Below, piece after piece: positions 45,746-55,489 of a DNA stretch of 64,000 nucleotides. Under the pieces are notes generated by a model. That model had not been told where the DNA came from. It searched no databases and saw only the letters and a program-made list of their open reading frames with translations. Source of the DNA: Catonia carolina (taxonomy: Eukaryota; Arthropoda; Insecta; Hemiptera; Achilidae); assembly GCA_035578175.1 (NCBI GenBank), contig JAQMRL010000001.1, forward strand, positions 431,533,545-431,597,544. The letters run 5' to 3'. Positions within the stretch are counted from its first letter, which is position 1; every line of letters begins with the position of its first letter. The position numbers and the translations under genes are program-made.

Positions 45746-45971
45746 TGACCCGTATTTTTTTTTTTAATTATTTATTTAACGTCGCATCAACTACAACGGT
45801 CATTAGCGACGACGTTGGGGTGTAACTATTGTACAATGGAGGATGATATAATTTTTTGTAACGTATGAAAATATGCCGTGCCTGAGTGGGATTCGAACCC
45901 AGGACCGCATGATGAGAGGCGAGCACAGCACGTTACCAACTGCGCCAATGCGGCCAGCATTGACCCGTATT
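45746..45971 (-). mobile_element. young SINE (head 1, tail B) with 11-bp TSD
   Basis: Perfect duplication TGACCCGTATT at 45746-45756 and 45961-45971 frames a minus-strand SINE. The head reads TGGCGCAGTTGGTAACGTGC (A box) and GGTTCGAATCC (B box), then CAGGCACGGCATATTTTCAT, as in the 38972 copy. Instead of tail A it ends with CAACGTCGTCGCTAATGACC, GTAGTTGATGCGACGTTAAA and an A-rich end. The tail includes a GTCGC/GCGAC hairpin. It sits just upstream of the LINE ORF1 relic at 45345-45690, in the region expected to be that LINE's 5' UTR. Confidence 0.93.
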
Positions 45972-46139
45972 ATTATTGACCAATAGTAAAAGAAATCAGA
46001 AGAAAATTACTAAATGAAATAATTATCAACTTACTAATTAATTGGCATGAATCATTTAGAAAAAAGTAATTTTGCTTCCAATTTTTTACAATATCTAATA
46101 GTAAAAATATAAGAGCGTTGATAACAAACTCTTGCAATA

Positions 46140-46205
46140 ACAACACGCTAAACGGCTAATAATTGGTGACTGCATTGTTGATGCGACCTTAAATAAATAA
46201 CTTAA
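46140..46205 (+). repeat. tail-B fragment (LINE or SINE 3' end)
   Basis: GACTGCATTGTTGATGCGACCTTAAATAAATAA matches the last part of tail B and of the LINE 3' end at 35982-36011. No head or coding lies upstream, so its parent cannot be named. Confidence 0.5.
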
Positions 46206-46209
46206 AAAT

Positions 46210-47518
46210 ATATCTGAAATATGTAAATATACGTACTTTTAATATAGATTTTTTTATTACACTCATTTATAGACTAAATACACGTTTCATGTTCATTTCT
46301 CAAAGGACATTATTGTTATTAGACTATTATTGTGAACAAGTCTCCAGAAAAATACCAGATATTAAGATACAAATAAATTTATTTTAATTATTTAATATCA
46401 AATAACAAACTTGATAACGTCGATTTATAGGACAAAAACAACCAATATTACATAATCCATTAGTTGATGCAAAAAAAGTAATATTAATGAAATACATAAT
46501 CTGTTATTATAAAATATATTTCATAAATATATCATCATTTTATAACGGTTATTAAAAACAATGAATGGAAAATTTATCTGAATAATTTTGATATTAACAT
46601 ATTTTATGCACTACTAAATAGACTATACATTAATTTCAGTTAATTATTAATGAAGTATAATATTAAAAATAAATTCCATTCAAGAGTTGATATAAAATTT
46701 TATATTGTAACTTATATTTTATCGTAAGCTTGTTTAATGCATATTAAAAAATATATATGTTACTCTTTTTAATTATGTGAATAAATAGGACGAGTGCGCT
46801 TGTTTTTTCTATACTTTTCTGTTTATGAAACACATTCAAAAACAAAAAAATATTTTGTGTTTACTTCTCATTTATGTGCTTTTCATTAGGATATTAGAAC
46901 AGCTAAATATGAAACACTAATTTTAAAGCATAATATCTGTTTGGTTGAATGATTAAAGCAGTTTGTAACAGCGTCGGGGGAAGAGTTGTTACGGAGATGT
47001 ACGGGATAGGCTATTAGATGCTCGCCTGAACGCCACTACACTTAACTATGAGCCTATCTGGATGCGGATAGAGCCTATATCGCACTCAGTTAATCAATTA
47101 TAATCCCTTCCGTGATTAATTAACAAAGGCGTAAAGTAAAGAGGCCAAAGTTTACTACTACTTCATATCCCAAGGAATATACCATCGCACACACTTACAC
47201 CCTACACCACTATACTCTTGTTATACCGTATAGCCTACTCATTTGCCGCACTAAAACAAAATTTCATTCGTGATATATTTTGTAATATGTATTTACTACT
47301 TTGTTATTTAAACGTAACTAAGGTTAAATTATGCCGTTGTAAATATTAATTTATAAAATATTCATAGGGAAATTGTAGTTTATTTTATTGTCTGTACAAA
47401 ATTATCTCTTACTCTTTACAAAATAACCATTATTATATTTTATCATGTGTTTTAACACAATTATTATTTTAAAACATTCTTTATTTTTTCCGTTTTTAAT
47501 AGCTACTCACTACTTATT
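46210..47518. other. no recognisable feature
   Basis: AT-rich with a more GC-balanced patch at 46970-47240 that has no recognisable coding or RNA structure. Confidence 0.4.
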
Positions 47519-47559
47519 AAAATACGAGGTGTGGCTATTAAATAACGAGACTAACGTTG

Positions 47560-47945
47560 TAAAAAAATTTTATTTTTATTTTATACATAATCACTTATTG
47601 TCACCTTCAATACACTCCTCTATCCCTACAACGCTCCATACGAATTTTCCATTGTTAGAAACAGTGCCGAAAGTTATCTTCTGTCAGCTCTTCAGGAAAC
47701 GTGCCGCTTTCTCTTTTACAGCTTCCATAGACTCAAATCTTGTCCCTTTTATTGCAGATTTCACCTAAGGGAACCGGTAGAAAATAAAAATACACAATGC
47801 CATGGATATAAAAAAGAATCATCGTTGTTTTAAATTTTGACTTGCTCATTCGAGTTTTTTGGCTTTCGGTGAAGTTCGGCTTTTCCAGTGCATGGATTGA
47901 CGCTTTGATTTCGGATCATAAGTAAAAAACCACGTTTCATCACAT
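47560..47945 (-). pseudogene. mariner-like transposase pieces, minus-strand arm and centre
   Basis: Minus strand from the centre: W.FTYD..SKRQS...-equivalent wording near 47935-47885, KPKNSNEQVKI-like (family: P.KA..S.SK.K..L) near 47870-47840, then after a break LKGTRFESMEAVKEKAARFL near 47750-47700 and the terminal IECIEGDNK near 47620-47600. Blocks are out of register with one another, and the segment containing the second and third catalytic residues is absent. Confidence 0.7.
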
Positions 47946-47969
47946 GTTATTACCTTCTACCTGTTCCCT

Positions 47970-48165
47970 AAGGTGAAATCTGCATTAAAAGGGACAAGGT
48001 TTGAGTCTGTGGAAGCTGTAAAAGAGAAAGCGGTGCGTGTCCTGAAGGAGCTAAAAAAAGATGACTTCCAGCACTGTTTCCAACAATGGAATATTTGCAT
48101 GGACCGTTGAAGGGATAGAGAAGGAGTGAATATTGAAGGTGACAATAAGTGATTATGTATAAAAT
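47970..48165 (+). pseudogene. mariner-like transposase C-terminus, inverted second copy
   Basis: Plus strand: TLKGTRFESVEAVKEKAVRV, LKELKKDDFQHCFQQWNICM, a stop where a basic residue is expected, and VNIEGDNK before the UTR. It is the better-preserved of the two inverted copies of the same gene end. Confidence 0.75.
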
Positions 48166-48219
48166 AAAAATGAAATTTTTACATCAGTCTCGTTATTTAA
48201 TTGCCACACCTCGTATTAC

Positions 48220-48555
48220 TATTACTATTATTTAAGAAGGTTTAAAGCAAAAGCTTTAAAGCCAAAAACAAAGCTTATAGTGTTATATCTAAAAATATCC
48301 ATTTCAGTAGACAACACGTCTTATGGCTGGTGGCAATTTTTAAAAAAGACTTACTTTTGACCTAAATAAAAAAACCATCAGCGAATTCTGTACCTACTCT
48401 TTAAGAGGAATCGGATGAAACCATTTTTATTCCAAATTCAAATTTTGATTTCTTGACTTTTGGTTTTGGGCCACTCGCGGTCAAAACCGGAACTTCAAAC
48501 CCAATTTAGTCCCACTAACTTCCGCATAACTAACTTTGTAGACAACGAAACCACC
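48220..48555. other. no recognisable feature
   Basis: Nothing supported. Confidence 0.4.
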
Positions 48556-48560
48556 AAACA

Positions 48561-48580
48561 TCTGGTGTGAAACACTCACA
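48561..48580 (+). repeat. 19-mer terminus of the 'CTTTCTCTTGCC' family
   Basis: TCTGGTGTGAAACACTCAC here is identical to 53841-53859 and, inverted with one change, ends copy A at 37704-37722. Downstream TGAATTTTTCTTGCAG weakly resembles the family's next block. The body of the element is not recognisable. Confidence 0.6.
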
Positions 48581-48889
48581 TGAATTTTTCTTGCAGTTGT
48601 ATAAAATAAACCGTATTACCTATGTTTAATTTTGTTAAACGTTTTCCTGTGTATTGTTTAGAATTATATGTAATGTAAAAACACCACATATATGATAGGT
48701 GACTCTCATCTGATTAAAAAAATTTACCGTTGCTGTCTTGCAGTGCTTGCTATTCAGTCCTTGTAGGAATTTACTGATCTTAGTAAATAATATAACAATA
48801 ATAACTGACTTTAGTGTTAGTCATGTACAAGTGAATATCTACTCTGAAGACTGATGGCTTGGATAATATTATTGTTTAAAATAATATAG

Positions 48890-49110
48890 TTACCATGCGC
48901 TGTAGCTGCCACTACAATTTGTAAATTGTCATTTGTAGTGGATGACGACATTGATTTGTAATTCATTTGTAAACTTGTTCTTATGTATTTTGTTTTGTCT
49001 TTTTTATATAACCACCGTTTACTTCAGTTGGTGGTTAGTTATTCCTGGTAGATAAGATATAATTTTGTATTTGTATAAAGTGGAATAAATAAATATTATT
49101 ATTATTATAT
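48890..49110 (+). repeat. possible LINE 3' end with ATT-type tail
   Basis: Ends GTGGAATAAATAAATATTATTATTATTAT, a tail style seen on several insect LINEs. There is no coding upstream to identify it. Confidence 0.3.
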
Positions 49111-49114
49111 ATAC

Positions 49115-50735
49115 CCATATACACGAGTACTACTATTACTTTAATTATCTACTTGTTAAAGCACAAAGAAATTTTTTCATGAAATTTTAAAGAGTCAAGA
49201 AAGTGTAATGAATGTTTGCGGAACTATAAAGAATGGAAACATCAACAGAAAAAATTCCAGTTAGATATTGGAAAAAGAATCTGTTATTTCAGCTATAAAT
49301 TGTATAAAAGAGACAGGGAAGGATTTAACCTTGAGGAACACCAGCTTTAAAGTTATTGAAGATAAAAATTATGCGATACATCAAATTTAATTATGTTATT
49401 AAAATAACACTCTATATTATACAAAAATGTAATTAATTTGATCTTTTATAGATTCCATCAGTATTATATTTCCTAAATATAAAACTTATTAGTTTTTAAG
49501 TATTTTCTTTGAATGTTTTTCTGTCTATTTATAATGGAAGTTTATGTAGATTAATTGGTTGTTCTTGTATTTTCCCTTGGAGCATGAAAAACAAACTGAT
49601 TTAAAACAAAACAAAACTAGGTTAAACTAATGTTAACAATTTCGTATGTTTGCTAGATTTTATTTGTGTTAAACCAAAAAGTGTGTTACTTAAATAAAAC
49701 TAGTTAATTGAGTAAAAGCTTCCTTCATAAAATTAAGTCTTTAATTTTTAATTATGAGGTATCTTTTATTGAATTAAAAGTTTTTATTTGATTTTGTGAA
49801 TTCAATTTATTAATTAAATCTATTGGATATTTGGATATTGAATAACTGAAAATAAATTTTAATTAATGATTGCGGTCTGCTATTTATCTGTAATATTCAT
49901 TGGATATATGGAAAAACGTTTGGTGTAAACCAAAAACAATGAATTCTAAACGTTCATTGAAAATTTGTGTTTTGACCGTACTTAAAAATATTTTAAGATT
50001 TGTATTATTTAGACTAAGAAATAGTGTTTATGACCATTTAAATAGGAAGGATAATGGTTTTTAATAAGTTTTTGTGTGAATCATTAATGAGGGCCAGCCC
50101 AGTCAGTCAGCTGGTAGAAAGTAGCTTTTTTTTAAGCAACACTGATTGAACAAGTTATTTTGTATGGTGACCAAATGACAGCCATTCCTGAACAAACTCC
50201 ACTGAGGGTCCCTGTTCAAAAATTCATGCCAAATCACTTCAAAAAAATGACTACTACGTTTTACATATATTTTCCCCTGCAAAATGGTTTGTAGTAATGA
50301 ATATTGCAAGTCATTCTGCAACCTGTTACTAGTCATAAAAATTTTTTCATGAAGAACCTGGTTCTTTACATAAAATCAAATAAATTGACTACAAAAATTT
50401 ACACACAATTAGCCTATCATACTAGAACTGTAAATCGTATTGATTATAAAACCCCCGGATTTAATAAGAAAGCTAAATATACATAAAGTCCAGCCTTTCT
50501 TAATTTGCTCCTACTGTCAACAAAAAATGACGCACTGAGCATGCGCATTATATAAAAATGTGTACACGCTGATTAAAAAGTAACAACAAAAGTATTTGAA
50601 TACAAAATACTTTTAAAAGTATTTTTTTAAATGAAATTGTTAGGTCTACATCATATAATAACTGATGTTTGAAGTACTTTAAGTACTTATAATTTAAAAC
50701 ATAGTTAACTTAACAGGAATACGACATCCATAAAG
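49115..50735. other. no recognisable gene
   Basis: AT-rich. A stretch from 50092 (GGGCCAGCCCAGTCAGTCAGCTGG) faintly resembles 63765-63785, perhaps an old dispersed repeat. Confidence 0.35.
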
Positions 50736-50749
50736 TCGCGGACTCTAGC

Positions 50750-51375
50750 GTGCGCTCTGTAGTAGCTGGCTTTTGTGTGTTGACAGTAAGAGCAAACTAA
50801 GAACGGCTGAACTAAATCCAGATATTCTAAATTATTTTACTGTGATTAAACCCATGTGTTGGTACGCGAGTGAGTGCCTTAAAATAACCAGGAAAGCTGG
50901 TCTAAGGGAAGCAAAGAAATAATTTCTTTGCTTCCCTTAGACCAGCTTTCCTGGTCGAAAGAAGAAGAAAGATCCTTCTTAAGATATTGGGTCCAAAGAT
51001 AGTAGACGGACAATATAGGTTAAAAGGTCAACAAGAACTGTACAAGAAAAATGAAAGATTAATGGAAACGATTAGAAAGAAACGACTAAAATTTTACGGA
51101 CACCTGTATAGAATGAATGAAAATCGGTTAACAAAACAAAATTTTAACACTAAACAATACTAATTTGTCGTGTAAATAGTTTAAAGAAGTCAAAAACGAT
51201 GTTGAGAAAACTTAATGAACAAAATTCAAACAACAATTACAGACTTTAAAGTCTTTCATGAAGAGGAAAAACAGAACACCGGGTGGACAGAAGAAAATAG
51301 AAAAGCCTACAGTGAGAGAATACTGAGAATGCGGTGTGCAAAAAGAGCTTTCAAAAACGTCTAAAGTCACCTCAA
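50750..51375 (+). pseudogene. RTE-like LINE thumb-to-tail relic with internal palindrome
   Basis: Plus strand: WYASECLKITRKAGLREAK (50860-50912) equals the YASECLRI.RK..L.K.E box at 61080; the palindrome 50887-50955 follows; then RRKILLKILGPKIVDGQYRL (50965-51020), ETIRKKRLKFYGHLYRMNEN (51067-51123), LTK, a broken stretch, MNKIQTTITDFKVFHEEEKQ (51211-51270), TGWTEENRKAYSERILRM and RAFKNV. It matches the copy at 60630-62540 block by block. Frameshifts and stops are present. Confidence 0.85.
50887..50955. repeat. perfect palindrome, 34-bp arms, 1-nt centre
   Basis: 50887-50920 is the exact inverse of 50922-50955, with a single A at 50921. The left arm matches the LINE reading frame; the right arm does not, so the right arm is an inserted inverted copy of the left. 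Confidence 0.97.
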
Positions 51376-51379
51376 GTGG

Positions 51380-52530
51380 TTTAAATTTTATACGAGAAAA
51401 AAGTACTGTGTTTAATATGTCTTAAATTAATAGTATTAGTGTTTGTAACCATGTTATACGTGTGAATGTAATGCAATATTAATTTTAACAATGATGAATA
51501 TAAATATTTTTACAGTTTTAACGATTTAATTTTGTCAGCTGCAATTAATTCTCCTTTTTCAAGAAAAAAACATATAATATGTCGTTACTGTACGCGAGAA
51601 AACAAGTTGTGATTAGGAACTCCAATTATTTTACTGTTTATATGATCCTCAATAAATTAATTAACAATTAATAACAACACACAAATTACATAAAAATAAC
51701 GGAATTATATTCGGCATTTTATAGTTGTATAATCTAGATGGTAAAATTTACAGTTATGTCTATTCTTTTAATGGAAAAGAAGGATACATGTTATATTTTT
51801 ACATTGTTGTATAATATTATACAAAATGACAAATCAAATAGGAGTTTTTCATGAAATGCAAATTTTAATAGAGGTTATTAAGGTTTTGAACGTAACTTCG
51901 TATGAATTTGAAGCAGAGTTGTTTTCCGAGGTTTTAGATAGGGTAAACCTATGAAAATTACGGTCTGTATGTAAAATATTTAGGATGAAGAAATTACTAT
52001 GTGCGAACTTTTAACCTATCCTACCATATATTTACTGTTTAAAATGTAATTGTGGTGTAACGGTTTCGGGTATTTGCTGCATTACAATGCGGTCATCTCG
52101 CTGCTATGTTTTTGTGTTTTGTTTTGTTTCGTTGTACACATAGACATTGTACATATTTACACAAACAAACAAGTTTATAATCCGTTTGTATTCACCCTCA
52201 TCAGCGATGATGATCCTGGCTTGTTTGAAATTTTATGAGATTTTTCTCTGAATGCTGATACGTGTATATTAAATTGGATTTTTCACTGAAAGCATGGCAA
52301 AATACAATGTAATAATATTGAATCAACCTCATCTTTGAAGTATTTCATTTATTACTCTTTTGCAGAAATAAAATAACTTATAATCATATCCGATCTCCAA
52401 AATTACAATATTTTTCTCCTATTAATTTACTGATTCGACAAAATATTTTATTATAATATCAATATACCGCTCTTGTCAAACAAAATTCTCTTATATCAGC
52501 ATCAATTTTTACCTTATGCATTAAATAAAC
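51380..52530. other. no recognisable feature
   Basis: AT-rich, nothing supported. Confidence 0.4.
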
Positions 52531-52537
52531 ATTTTAT

Positions 52538-52728
52538 TGCTCTTCTTCTCCTTTTTCACCTCTCCGCCTAGTCCTCAATTTTCTTTTTCTCCTTATCCTT
52601 CTTCTTTTTTCTTTCTCTCCTCCTCCTCCTTTTTTCCCCTCCTCATCCCTCTTTTTCTTCCCCCATCTCTTAACTTCTTTTTCTTCTTTTCCTCTTCATC
52701 CTTCTTTTCCTCTTTCTTCTGCTTTTTT
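52538..52728 (+). repeat. polypyrimidine tract
   Basis: About 190 bp almost entirely C and T (CTTCTTCTCC, TCCTCCTCCT and TTCTTTTTC types). The open frame across it is a low-complexity Ser/Phe artefact. Confidence 0.95.
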
Positions 52729-52759
52729 GTCTCTATTACAGCATATACAAGATAGCTTG

Positions 52760-53835
52760 CTCCTGTATCAAAAGTGAGACAGCCTAATTTGGTAGATACA
52801 TAAATCTCAGAAGGTTAACATAAATTAACTTGAATGGTGTCATTTGCTTGAACAAATTAAGGAATGTGGGTGTGAAGATCGTAAGGGGCGTAGAAATTTT
52901 AAAAGAGTTCTCACGGAAACGAAACAATTAAGAATTGTTATGCCATCTTGTTAGTTTTCGTGCTTTATAGAAAGGTTGTATGAACAGCATTTTGGATAAG
53001 AAGCATAACTTTGAGAGCTTCCCTTCTGGTTTGGCTATTAAAAAATTTTCGTCAGTATGGTGTTCCGGAAGAGACTGACTTATTTCAACAGCGGATTGAT
53101 AAATTGAAGGGGTTGGCAGAAGAAAGTGCTAACCCAAAAAATTTCCAGCATGATTTTTTCTTAAATATTCAGTAAAAATTATATGTACAGCACATTTTAA
53201 AAAGGCTACTGGATTTACGATCTTAAGAATCTAGATTAACAGAGAAAGCAAATGTTGAACAAAAATTCAAAAAAATTATTTGTAGATTTCAGTAAACTTT
53301 TAAAATGACATTGCTTAAAATGATGGTGATGTGGGTTAGCACTGTCTTCTCCCGACCCCTTCAATTGATTTACATTCTCTTTTAAAATTTTTAATACGTA
53401 GGCCTACATTAAAAAAAGTTGCTGATAAACTACATCATTGTGTAACATCCTCATTCATAACTTTTTTTGCTTTTTAACATTTTTTTCATTATTATTTTAT
53501 ATCATGTATTTTCATTTTTTAGCATTACATCGTTAAAATACTTTTTTTCTATATAAAAGAGCACTATTATATTGTTGGTACATGTGGACTCACTATTTAA
53601 AACGAAATAACTAAGCCATTGTTTTGATTTTAATTGTTATTTTTTAACAAATTTTAAAGTTCATTACTTTATAAACTAGTAATTTAAATATTTTATTGTA
53701 CGTACGTATGTATTTGTTTTTATTTTTTAACAACCACTATTGTTTTGTTTCTAATAATATTTTAACAATAACTACGTAACCACGAATATTTTATTTCATT
53801 AAATATCCCCTCTTTTAACAGTCAACAAAAAAGTA
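52760..53835. other. no recognisable gene
   Basis: A weakly coding-looking stretch at 52890-53180 (FRQYGVPEETDLFQQRIDKL and GLAEESANPKNFQHDF) is open for about 50 codons but I recognise no family. The rest is AT-rich. Confidence 0.3.
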
Positions 53836-53840
53836 CAAAA

Positions 53841-53859
53841 TCTGGTGTGAAACACTCAC
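53841..53859 (+). repeat. 19-mer terminus of the 'CTTTCTCTTGCC' family
   Basis: Exact copy of the terminal 19-mer at 48561-48579. Sequence downstream does not continue into the family body. Confidence 0.6.
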
Positions 53860-53894
53860 TCGAATATCTCATGTGAATGTTAATAATAATTAAA

Positions 53895-53927
53895 AATAAA
53901 ACCTTTGCTTAAAGCAAAGGTTTTATT
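53895..53927. repeat. perfect palindrome, 16-bp arms, 1-nt centre
   Basis: AATAAAACCTTTGCTT (53895-53910) is the exact inverse of 53912-53927 around a single A. Lies close to the 19-mer terminus. Confidence 0.95.
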
Positions 53928-53929
53928 CA

Positions 53930-54505
53930 CAAGAATAAAATTTATACCAATGATTAGTAAACAATGCAAATTGAAAAATAGAACCTAATTTTATTCATGA
54001 ATGAATGGCAAAATGAAAATCAATCTCTGTAGAACTTAAAATACTGTAAGAAAAATCACTAAGTGAAACTAAACTAGGCTCTGTAGAAATAATTTCTTGA
54101 AATAAGTACGTATACTAAGTATAATAAAGTACGTTCTTAAGTTCCTTAGATGTCTTGTACCTCCTGAGGAGTTGACTTTACTTTATTAACAAATAAAATA
54201 AAATGTTTGGTCTCTAAAGCAATATAATGTGTGTTTTCTTAGTAGGTGTCTTAAAATTAAATAATTATATGTAATTATTTTTTTATTTCATTCTTAAATA
54301 TTTAAAAAAACCTATTCACTACTGATACGGCGTCTTATTTTATTTACTTTTATTTTCATTCATTCTTTGTTTTTTACAAAAACTATTGAAAGTGCACCTA
54401 CTCTGACGATTCAATATTCTTTGAGGGTTCATAGAAAATGAATCACAAAGGAGAACTAAAAGTGCAGTTTTTTGTCAAGAAATGTTCTGTAGAATAGGTT
54501 GTTTC
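53930..54505. other. no recognisable feature
   Basis: AT-rich, nothing supported. Confidence 0.4.
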
Positions 54506-54506
54506 C

Positions 54507-55485
54507 TGATATAATTATCATCATCTTACAAGGATTAGGCTCTATTGGATGCTGTTTTCACATTAAAACAGATTATTGAGAAGAATCGTGAATACAATTG
54601 CGAAACTCACATGGCTTTTATAGATTGGCAGAAAGCATTCGATAATGTTTCAAGAGCCCAATTGTGGGATATAATGCTCAAAAAAGGATATCCCAAACAT
54701 CTCGTTGCTGCAATTGCGGGGGCATACATCAATACAGACATTATAATCACATTTAGAAACAATAGGAAAACAGAGAAAATTATAATAAATAAAGGTGTAA
54801 GACAAGGTTGCCCAATGTCCCCGACTTTGTTCAATATATATACTGACGAGATTCTAGATATTTGGAATCGATATGTTGACTCAGGCATTGAACTTTCCAA
54901 TAATGCCTTTGTAAACTCTTTACTTTATGCAGACGACACTGTAATCATTTTCGACACAGAAGAGAAACTACAATATTATGGAATATTCAAACTTAACAAA
55001 ATTGGAGCAAACCTTGGCATGAAGATCTCACCCCAAAAGTCCAAGATAATGGCATTCAGAGGGAAGTGGCCAGTTAAATCGAAAATTGTGCTTGACAACC
55101 ACACATTAGATCAAGTAAGAAGTTTCAGTTACTTGGGATGCCACATTTCATTTGATGTAAATGACGATGTTGGTGAAAAAATAGCGAGATTCAGTTCTGT
55201 TTGTGGTAGTATAAGGAGAGCCTTGGGTAGGAGAACAAGACATGATACCCAACTGAAATTTTATAGAGCAATGGCAGTACCGCTAATAGCATACGGTAGC
55301 GAGACATGGGTATCTATGAAGAGAACTGAGTCTCGGATACGAGCTGCTGAAATGAGGTTTTTACGAGCGGTTAAAGGTTGCACTCGACTAGACAAGATAA
55401 GGAATGAAGACATAAGAGCTGAATTACAAGTGGAACCTCTACTGAGTATTTTGAAAAAATAAAAAAAAAGTCGTGATATAATTAT
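54507..55485 (+). mobile_element. stand-alone RT-domain retroposon with 12-bp TSD
   Basis: The duplication TGATATAATTAT occurs at 54507-54518 and 55474-55485 without mismatch (15 bp with one mismatch if TC(C/G) is included). The insert carries only the central and thumb parts of a LINE reverse transcriptase and ends in an A-rich run (TGAAAAAATAAAAAAAAAG). It lacks endonuclease, the usual basic tail and any 3' UTR, so both ends of the parent element are missing although the insertion hallmarks are complete. Confidence 0.85.
54523..55462 (+). pseudogene. LINE reverse transcriptase fragment (palm and thumb), open frame
   Basis: An unbroken frame of about 305 codons from 54545 (first codon TTG, so no true start). 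An in-frame stop just upstream separates it from ..YKD. Motifs numbered from the open frame: ETHMAFIDWQKAFDNVSRAQ (residues 20-39, first catalytic Asp), GVRQGCPMSPTLFNIY (84-99), NSLLYADDTVIIFD (124-137, YADD box), FSYLGCHIS, LKFYRAMAVPLIAYGSETWV and RIRAAEMRFLRAVKGCTRLD. It ends at VEPLLSILKK where related proteins continue into a FGH box. The frame is intact and catalytic boxes are present, but without endonuclease it could not retrotranspose alone. RTE-like assignment is from pattern memory. Confidence 0.85.
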
Positions 55486-55489
55486 ATCT

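Larger units (their letters stand above)
47523..48215. mobile_element. fold-back derivative of a mariner-like element
   Basis: Ends CGAGGTGTGGC(T/A)ATTAAATAAC are inverted and flanked by TA (47523-47524 and 48214-48215). Inverted similarity extends about 245 bp on each side (47525-47770 and 47970-48213), far beyond normal mariner ends, because both arms contain the 3' end of the transposase gene. The 200-bp centre still encodes, on the minus strand, a relic of the catalytic region. Arms differ at scattered sites and by small gaps, so the inversion is not very recent. It is non-autonomous. Confidence 0.85.

Noticed and set aside
52537..52755. Ser/Phe-rich 72-codon frame
   Set aside because: Artefact of a polypyrimidine tract.
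52890..53180. Weakly coding-looking stretch (FRQYGVPEETDLFQQ)
   Set aside because: Open only about 50 codons and unrecognised; no motif or neighbour supports a gene call.
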